This document shows positions 57,140 to 64,000 of a stretch of 64,000 nt of DNA, piece after piece (within the stretch, counting starts at the first letter, position 1; every line of letters starts with the position of its first letter). The translations under genes were made by a program, and so were the position numbers. This DNA is from Membranipora membranacea. Taxonomy: Eukaryota > Bryozoa > Gymnolaemata > Cheilostomatida > Membraniporidae. The notes beneath the pieces were generated by a model that saw only the letters and a program-made list of their open reading frames with translations, was not told the DNA's origin and did not search any database. Location of the stretch: positions 6,510,001-6,574,000 of the forward strand of contig OU612068.1 in assembly GCA_914767715.1 (NCBI GenBank). The letters are read 5' to 3'.

Positions 57140-58380
57140 ATCTGCTAGGGTGTAATGGAGGTTCGAGAATAGACCAAATTATCGGATGCTCACTGTTTCA
57201 CCGTCGCTAATAAACTAAAGCTGAAAAAACTGCTAGACATTCAAACTACCTCGGCTACCTACAGCCCTGGGAAAGTATCCTATTTCATGCATGCAATCAT
57301 GCGCAGCCTGCAAGAATATTTATGCTATACACCAGTAGCTTGCCAAATCTATTGAAAGTATGTAATTTGATAACAAATTTTGAGTACATTGCAACACTCC
57401 TGATATCACTACCTGTCAAAATTATTAATTTATATTACAAGAACTAAATGTGACAATGAGACGAGGGCTGGCAGAGCTTATCAGAGCGGGCAATCGGTGG
57501 CTCATCGTTGACAAGATCACAATTTATCTGAAAACATTGTACATGTGATCTGTACTGCTAGTGTGATGACATTATCTATACTCACTAAGCTATCAGTCGT
57601 CCATGGTCAATAACAATCACCATGTTAGCATACGACAAGTGACGTCGGTTTTAGGGCTAATCGATACATGGGAATTGGCATTTAGGTTAACTCCCGCTCC
57701 CATAGATTCCCGTTTCTTCATTCGAATTAGGGAAGCTGCGGCAGTTATTTTTGAAGTTTTATCATCATGGAAATCATAAGCATACTGCATTCGATTCGGG
57801 AGCGGACAACTCATATGAAGCATGTGGCACCATAGTGTATACAAAGCTTTTTGCCTACTCGCCAACTGACTGAGGGGAGGGGTCGTCGTGCAACCAAAAT
57901 ACTAGTTCAAGTGCAAACTCTGTCCTTTTTTTCTTCAGAGGTCATAGATTTGAAGAAAATTCTTAATTTATATGATATAGTATAAATTATAATACATATC
58001 CATGAGAAAATCTATTTTGTTGTATTTCCTCTAACATGACGACAAGGGAATTAATGGTCTGTGATGTTGAATTTGAAGACTGTTAGTTCTGTCTGCTAGA
58101 TGGATTTGGTAATTGGTTGGTTGATGCAAGTTGTTGATGGAACTATAGGATGTGGTGTTTTTACTATATTTTCGACATATTCTTGTTAGTGGCCTGTGCG
58201 GGAGTCTTTTCAAAATCTGTCTCCAGGCAGTACCTTCAAATTTCAGGAATATGACTTTGACAGGTTTATGATATTTTTGGATGCTGTTGAATCAAGTAGG
58301 ATGTATTTGTGTCATTATCTTTTGTCATATTCATTTCTTTTCTAATGATTGTCATTGCGGGAACACTCAAAAGAAATGTA
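57140..58380. other. upstream flank of copy 11 and 3' flank of the PLA2 gene
   Basis: 57140-57420 resembles the upstream flank of copy 10. The rest has no recognised exon. Confidence 0.5.
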
Positions 58381-58387
58381 GACTGGC

Positions 58388-59984
58388 CTATGCTATACAT
58401 GAGTTGATCCAAGGCTTGTTACAAAAGCTCCATGGAGTAGATGAGTAATGAAGCTTAGCAGCAACTCTCACAGCAGCGTAGTATTCATCGGCAAATGACT
58501 AAAAAAAGAAAGCAAATTGTTGTTTGTTTTGCCTTGGCTTTGCTAAATATTAGTCTTCAATTATATTCATACAGATTTGGGAGCGATTTTGTCTAATTTA
58601 GACACCGACTGAGCGACAGTTTGCTTTGAAAAACATCACTTATCGCTATTTGAAAGACCCCCAGTACTACAATATTGTATTTGTTGATCATATGCTGGTT
58701 GATACCATACCATCAGTAACAGCTACAATCAGATGTAACTAAACAGGAAAGGAATTTGTAAACACATTACACAATGATTTTTTCATACTACACTCGCCCT
58801 AGCCTACCCCACCCTACTCACCCTGCATGATAGTTTTCTGTAGAAAGGCACTGAGCTACAGGCGCTCAGCATGTTTCTTCTGAAGATCTTATCACACTCT
58901 CTCCGGCTCACACCTACACCAGAACCCTGTATTCAGAAGGACCATTACTAACTGTGTGGGGCATTCAAAACAACGATACTAGACAACTAGATAAAGAAGC
59001 TGCCAGTGCCAGCATGTACCAAATCATTTCATACAGGGCACATCCATACAATGGCCGGGTAGAGAACTTATCACTACCCAGTCCTCTATGGCACTTTAGC
59101 TTAAAAACCCTAATCATTTTTTGTTATCATCTTTACTTCTTTTTCTGACCGCCCGAATCACACTTCTTCTTCTTCAAGCATGGATTATAGGGACTTTTTT
59201 CAATTTGGCAACCATGTAGGGAAACACCGTTTGAAAATGATAATAATTATGATGATAAAAACCATACAAAAGATGATGGTGATGATGATGGTGTCTGTGA
59301 CAATGAGGATCATGGTCATGATAAGTCTATATTATAGCCAATAGGATAAAGTGTAGAGTGGATTGCAGATTTTATTTTGTTGCCATCATTACGTGTCTGA
59401 GTTTGGTATGAAACAAGTTATTGGCACATTTTGAAACATATATCAATTTGGTATGTAAGCTCTCTGTAGGCGGCAGAGTCCCTACACTCTCGACCCCCCT
59501 CCCCCCCCCCCGCCGCAGCAGAGTACCCACAAGAGTAGATGTGAGATATACAAGGTCATCTTAAGCTGAGTTATCATTGGCTGCCGGATGGTTCTCTTTA
59601 ATGCTATACGAAGTGTTCACTTACACAGGAGTAGCAGACATCATGGGAATCACAACTTGGTGTGAATCGCTTTTCATAGAAGTATGTCAGACCTAGTGGA
59701 ATCGAACAACCATTTGATTCCTCTTTATCTATAACGCAAATAAAAGATTTCCATACAAAGGGATGACCCCTTTTGAACGATCGGCCTCAAAGGCTCAAAA
59801 TCACATCATGTAAAATGTAAAGGAAGGGATAGAATATCGTAACACGTTATTTCCGTTACAATGAGGCTATATTTATAGTTCTAGAGAGAGAAACAGAATA
59901 CATACTTGATGGCTGGCAGGAAGATGGGTCGGCAGAGACATGAGCGATAAGGAAGAATATAACCAGGAGCGCACCGGAGCCCAT
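58388..59984 (-). CDS. secreted phospholipase A2, conodipine-like family
   Basis: Four exons on the minus strand, all with matching phases: 59906-59984, 59625-59728, 58822-58926 and 58388-58498 (introns GTATGT, GTAAGTG, GTGAGTA), giving 132 residues. Exon 1 is a signal peptide (MGSGALLVIFFLIAHVSA). Exon 2 carries the catalytic CDSHDVCYSC motif: the His-Asp pair and flanking cysteines define secreted PLA2, which hydrolyses the sn-2 ester of phospholipids with calcium. Exon 3 has GVSRRECDKIFRRNM, and exon 4 ends EYYAAVRVAAKLHY, then FCNKPWINSC. This cysteine pattern fits the conodipine-like branch, found in many invertebrates and in cone-snail venom; a digestive or defensive role is equally possible. 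It is intact, with 8 or more cysteines in the mature part. Confidence 0.85.
59230..59300. repeat. GAT/GATG-rich simple repeat
   Basis: Imperfect ATGATG / GATGATGGTG repeats inside intron 2 of the PLA2 gene. A C-rich run (12 Cs near 59500) lies in the same intron. Confidence 0.8.
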
Positions 59985-59999
59985 TTTATGACAACAAAG

Positions 60000-60860
60000 T
60001 TGTTACTCACAAATTTGCGTCACCCTCACAAATGAAGACAAACATCGCGTGTAGATAGTTAAATATTCAAAACGATATCCTGTTGCCTCATCACCTTATA
60101 AGGAATTTCATTCAGGGCCTATACCTGTTGTTTTTCAGCAACAGCTTACCCAGCAGAGTGAAATGCATATCCTTTACGTAAAATAATTGCTGGTACTTCT
60201 TAGAACTCAAGCTTAACTATTGGTTAAATAAGCCAAATAGAGTTATTTCTTGCACACTAAAGGAGTAGTTCTCGCATTCTAGCGCTTTGCAGAAGAGGTT
60301 TGTACATTAACCGGATCTTGAGAGGATTCCAAAAGAAATACTATTCATTCAATTGATATGGAGGTAGCAACCCGCAGTGTTGATTAAATATCTTAGATGT
60401 TAGATGATATTTGTGGAGAGTTTTTTTTCGAATATCAGCTTCTCCCTACTCATCGAAGATGACCGAAGCCGCAGGTTGATTATTATCAGTGAATGCTGTA
60501 CATTGGGGGGGGGGGAGGTTGATTTGTTTGGCAGAAAGAAGCTCTATCTCCTGAATCATCTGTGACTGATTTCCATTTCGATGCTTCCTTGTCATGGCAG
60601 CATAACTACATATCAATCACGGTGTTAAGGCATTTTCTAAGATAACTGATGTGATTGATTTGTATCCCCTCTCACATTTCACCTGACCAGACTAGATTGA
60701 ACCAGTGATGAGTAGTTGCCTTCTCATTATGTATGAGAGGACAAAACCTCATACACATTCACATCATCAATTCCTTTCATTACAATGATACAGCCTGGCT
60801 ATTGCGTTGACATGCAAGGAAAAATTTCCTCAGCTATATCGCTCAATGATTATGAAGTAG
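60000..60860. other. PLA2 upstream region, no gene recognised
   Basis: Candidate promoter region of the minus-strand PLA2 gene. A G-run of about 11 near 60505. No exon recognised. Confidence 0.45.
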
Positions 60861-60937
60861 GAGGCAGCTCAGTTGGTTAGAGAGCCTGCCCTCTAAGACG
60901 CAAATGTTGGAGGTCTTGAGTTTGAACCCCGCTGTCT
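60861..60937 (+). repeat. tRNA-derived SINE-like segment
   Basis: GAGGCAGCTCAGTTGGTTAGAG (A-box) and GAGTTTGAACCCC (B-box-like) at tRNA-like spacing, with an extra stretch between. Acceptor arms do not pair well, so it is probably a SINE head or tRNA pseudogene. Confidence 0.5.
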
Positions 60938-61299
60938 ATACGCCGCCGACTACGGAGGCCATGCCCTTAAGGAACCTTTTTTTCTCATTCTTTGAACTGA
61001 GAAAAAAGGGTTGCAGTCTTAACCCTCAATTTAACCCACAAAAACAGTTTCTGCCAAATACACACTCTAATCTTAATTATGTCATAAATTATGGTTAAAG
61101 TGAAAGTAATATAGGCCTGATTTTCAGCCATATCTGCATTACATATGTTTCAGAGTCATGATAGAGATTTTGACAAGTTAAGACACAATACTATCTTAGA
61201 CCTAGAATTCATTTATCGATGATGTGTTACAAATCGAATGGGTTTAAATATGAAGAAGTCACATTTCCTTTAGTATAATGTTCAATACCGTGTTCGCGA

Positions 61300-62000
61300 T
61301 TCATTTTCCTTGACTTGGTGTGGGGCGGGGATGCTATGTAGGAGAGAGACAAGATTGTTGGGCTTTGAGATCAATGATAAGTTGACTTGGGAAAAACATT
61401 TCGCACACATTTGTAAAAATGTGAAAAAATCTATAACATTACTTCATTTGTGTGGGGGTTATCTCAACACCAAAATGTCATTGATTTTATTATCAGTACA
61501 TTTTTTTATCATCTAATTTAAGGCATTCATATTTATCATTATCTGTCTCCAGAGTATGACACAAATCAATTTTGTCTTATACAAAAGAGAGCATTCAGAT
61601 TAATAGTTAAGGTGCAAAATATTCCCAAACATTTGATTCCAACTAACGTTTTGTCTAGACCCTTCATTTATTGCCTATTGCCTTTACCATTTCATAGCAC
61701 ATATTTCATAGAACATGTCCACCTTCTCGGCCTATTGGCTAAGATCAAAGTGTCACTGCCAATGGCTGATAAGTGCCTGTTTCAGTTTCTGGCAGCTTGC
61801 TGCACACTTACGATTAGGAGGTCCACCATGGCCTCACCTCTAGGATGCATTCTAGTTTACTAGGATGCATCACACTCTCAGTATGAGGACTCCGGGCAAC
61901 TTGCGTCCCTCTTTAGGGGCAGCCCACCCTCTGTTTTGTCATAAACAGGTAGAACATGTCCACCTTTGTGATTGTAACGTTTCAATCTAAGAGATCAGTT
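61300..62000 (+). pseudogene. LINE ORF2 C-terminal remnant, split by a SINE
   Basis: FEINDKLTWEKHFAHICKNV is the post-RT motif of jockey/CR1-type LINEs. A later frame reads YDTNQFCLIQKRAFRLI and continues to 61725. The U2-headed SINE then interrupts, and the LINE sequence resumes after 61951 following the duplicated 16 bp. Confidence 0.75.
61710..61966 (+). mobile_element. U2 snRNA-headed SINE, copy C, with perfect 16-bp target duplication
   Basis: AGAACATGTCCACCTT is present at 61710-61725 and 61951-61966. Between them is a 225-bp element starting CTCGGCCTATTGGCTAAGATC and ending GTTTTGTCATAAACAGGT. The preceding TT of the target completes the U2-like TTCTCGGCC. It is inserted in a LINE remnant in the same orientation. 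Confidence 0.92.
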
Positions 62001-62940
62001 TAAATTACACCCTATAACGTTTATTCAAAATTTTTCCGAACATTATTTTTCACAGATAACATGATAATATCTGTTCTGTTAATCTAATATTAATGTAATT
62101 TTTTTTCTTTTCCTTTTCTGGGCTAATAATGTAAAAAAATTCTTTGAGAATGAAAATTATGCCAATAGAGTATTAAAAAAAGATACAATGATGAAATAAT
62201 CTCAAAGTTTTCTATACAGGTACTTAGTCCTGAATTTCCATCAAATTAATTCATTGTGATGATAAACTTAGCACAATAGCACTTAGCACTTAGCACAATA
62301 CAAGAAGACATTTCATCAGTTGAATTGCACATATACACATTTTTCAAAAAGCACACTCGGCCTTAGCCCAGCTTAGATGCATGAAAAGATAAGTGGCTGT
62401 ATCCATTGTTAGCGTAATATTTGCCACGAGTCTCAATATTTGGGATTCTCTGATCATGTCAGCTTCAGTTCGATTTGTAACTTCTGTTACTAATCAAAGC
62501 ATAAGAATCATAGACATCAATAAATAGATGCCTAATCAGTTTTTACGGTTTTTGTTATTACTGGTTCACCAAAATTAGTGGTAGGGATTTATAGCTTGTT
62601 ATGTTATGTTTTTCAGCTAGCCCATTTAAGTTCATTCTAAATCATTCTTGAACAAATCCCTACCACTGATTTCTTACATACAGGGGATTCACGAAAAGTG
62701 GAACGACTCCCAAGACAACTTAGGTTTCTATTGGCTCTATTTCCAAGGAGTTTGAACTGTAACTGTAACTCCCTGCTATTTCTATGATAAGAATTTAGTT
62801 AGTTGACACAACTTAGAACATTATCATTGTTCAATTTATCAGATCACAAAAAACTGGGTCTGAATGTCTTATTAAAATTGTTTCAAAGGTCATTTTGTGG
62901 CTGAGAATTCAATGATTTAAAACAGCTGTAAATGGGGCTT
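62000..62940. other. no gene; one small inverted repeat
   Basis: An inverted pair TTAGTGGTAGGGATTT (about 62574) and AAATCCCTACCACTGA (about 62656) encloses about 65 bp, a candidate micro-element. Confidence 0.5.
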
Positions 62941-62956
62941 AGATGACTTGCTCAGG

Positions 62957-63014
62957 GGCCACACCATAGACAAAACACACAACACGTGTTGTGTGTTTTG
63001 TCTATGGGCCACAC
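62957..63014. mobile_element. 42-bp perfect palindrome with 8-bp target duplication (P-like end or footprint)
   Basis: Bases 62965-63006 are a perfect 21+21 palindrome beginning CATAGACAAAACACACAACAC. GGCCACAC flanks it at 62957-62964 and 63007-63014. The flank is one base from GGCCAGAC, the Drosophila P-element target consensus. Confidence 0.85.
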
Positions 63015-63310
63015 ACTGCTCTTATGGCATCGCTTTGTTGGCGGATAAGAAACCGACAACAATATGTTGGATGAAAGATGCATGAGCATTCGAATCTCAT
63101 CTATATATATGGTCACTCTCCTGTGCAGACTTACATGATTGGCTAAACAAGACTCGGATCTAACTGTTACATTCATCAATATCAATATTAATCAGTGCAA
63201 ACTTCTTTTTGAAAGTTCACTTTGTATGCTGGTAAGGATCGAGCTGCCTGTATCAGATAATTTAGCTTCACCCTACTTGAAACAGGCTGTAAAATCTCGG
63301 TCTAGCAGAC

Positions 63311-63376
63311 ATGGATAAAGAACAGATGATGTCTCAACCTGAGTCACATGTCGCTATCGCTATCCCAACTCCTCAG
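63311..63376 (+). CDS. first exon of a further CD225-family gene (copy 12, subfamily B), runs off the window
   Basis: ATG 63311 opens 22 codons, MDKEQMMSQPESHVAIAIPT plus PQ, followed by a GTACGT donor. This matches the exon 1 of copies 10 and 11 in length, phase and residues (M-K-QM--P--HV-IPxxQ). The remaining exons should lie beyond 64 kb. It is on the + strand, so divergent from copy 11 and the PLA2 gene. Confidence 0.7.
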
Positions 63377-63623
63377 GTACGTTGGAGAACAACTAGCAAG
63401 GTATATATGCATATACATGTATATATATTTTTTTTGTTAGGAGGTCATCAAGTTATTTTAAAGGTAATTAAGTTATATTCTTTTGTTTATTATGATTGCT
63501 TACATGGAATCCTCAATAAAAATGTGTAATAATTATTGTATGTAGCAGTGAGATGTCAAAAATTAAAAAAAAAACTTAGTAAGTAATTCTTGTCAGTAAA
63601 GATGAAGAATTGTCAGTGATATT

Positions 63624-63693
63624 ATATATATTATATATACATATATACATATATATATATTATATATATATATATATTATATATACATATATT
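63624..63693. repeat. AT-rich simple repeat
   Basis: Imperfect (TA)n / ATATATAC tract in the presumed first intron of copy 12. Confidence 0.9.
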
Positions 63694-64000
63694 GTATTAT
63701 GGCTTTGACACATGTGGAATTAAGTGAAATCATTGTAGAACAACAGAGCTCAACAATATGCAGCCACCCATGAAGTTGCCAATGAAAGGCTCCTATCACG
63801 ATAAATGTACGAAGGAAAGACAAAAATCTAACCCTTTATTGTTCAAGTAGAAAAAATAGATCAAACATAAGCTGTTGTGCTCAAAGGCACCTCAAACAAC
63901 CTTTTTCGTTAAGTTCCCATATAGGATAAAGGAGAAGAGAGGGAAGAGACATAAATAACTTGCATATAGAGGATCGGGAGGTGGGAGGTGGAAGGTGGGA

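Noticed and set aside
60861-60937. tRNA gene
   Set aside because: Internal boxes are present, but the acceptor and T arms do not pair and the region between the boxes is too long. More like a SINE head. The same applies to 34126, 40490, 41628 and 45430.
61727-61863. Protein-coding reading of the U2-headed SINE (LLAKIKVSLP...)
   Set aside because: The same peptide appears from all SINE copies in unrelated contexts; it is the element, not a gene.

Overview
The window is nuclear DNA of an animal, most likely a marine invertebrate; a sponge or another early-branching lineage is possible, but the sequence alone does not settle it. The evidence is GT-AG introns at consistent phases, AATAAA signals, TATA-like boxes, a metazoan-type RECQ1 helicase with the DEVH box, and abundant LINE, SINE, LTR and foldback debris. 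Protein-coding exons fill only a small part of the 64 kb.

Layout. 1-3.5 kb: repeat debris. 3.565-5.448 kb (+): RECQ1-like DNA helicase with an uninterrupted coding sequence. 7-63 kb: a tandem array of small two-pass membrane proteins of the CD225/dispanin (IFITM-related) family. Most share a three-exon plan with phase-0 introns: a short variable N-terminal exon, a central CD225 exon of 216 or 222 nt, and a short variable C-terminal exon. On the + strand there are five intact copies (7.1, 10.0, 13.2, 19.5 and 24.9 kb), one stop-containing copy (17.6 kb) and relics (12.8 and 23.8 kb). On the - strand there are intact copies (27.4-28.7 and 53.5-57.1 kb), a partial copy (31.8 kb) and two frameshifted copies (33.9-35.0 and 42.8-47.9 kb). 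A further first exon starts on the + strand at 63.3 kb. Two subfamilies are visible: A (start like MKTQ or MTKT, TTCWYVWG motif) and B (start like MEKAQM or [18 protein letters not shown] motif).

Two unrelated multi-exon genes sit among the - strand copies. One (36.3-40.2 kb) encodes an NHL-type beta-propeller followed by one membrane segment and a tyrosine-rich tail. The other (58.4-60.0 kb) is a complete four-exon secreted phospholipase A2 of the conodipine-like type, reconstructed from splice sites because none of its exons forms a long ORF.

The most unusual content is mobile DNA. (1) A SINE with a U2 snRNA-like head is present in three copies; two have 16-bp target duplications and one is inserted in a LINE. 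(2) Palindromes of 34 and 42 bp share the end CATAGACAAAACACAC and are each flanked by an 8-bp direct repeat, one being GGCCACAC, close to the P-element target consensus; they may be P-like micro-elements or excision footprints. (3) There is a foldback element whose long arms carry a CCACTGG-type minisatellite. (4) TTAA-flanked inverted-repeat elements have pre-insertion sites preserved in the paralogous CD225 gene. (5) Short hairpins are flanked by 9-bp duplications. The duplicated CD225 units act as an internal clock for these insertions.
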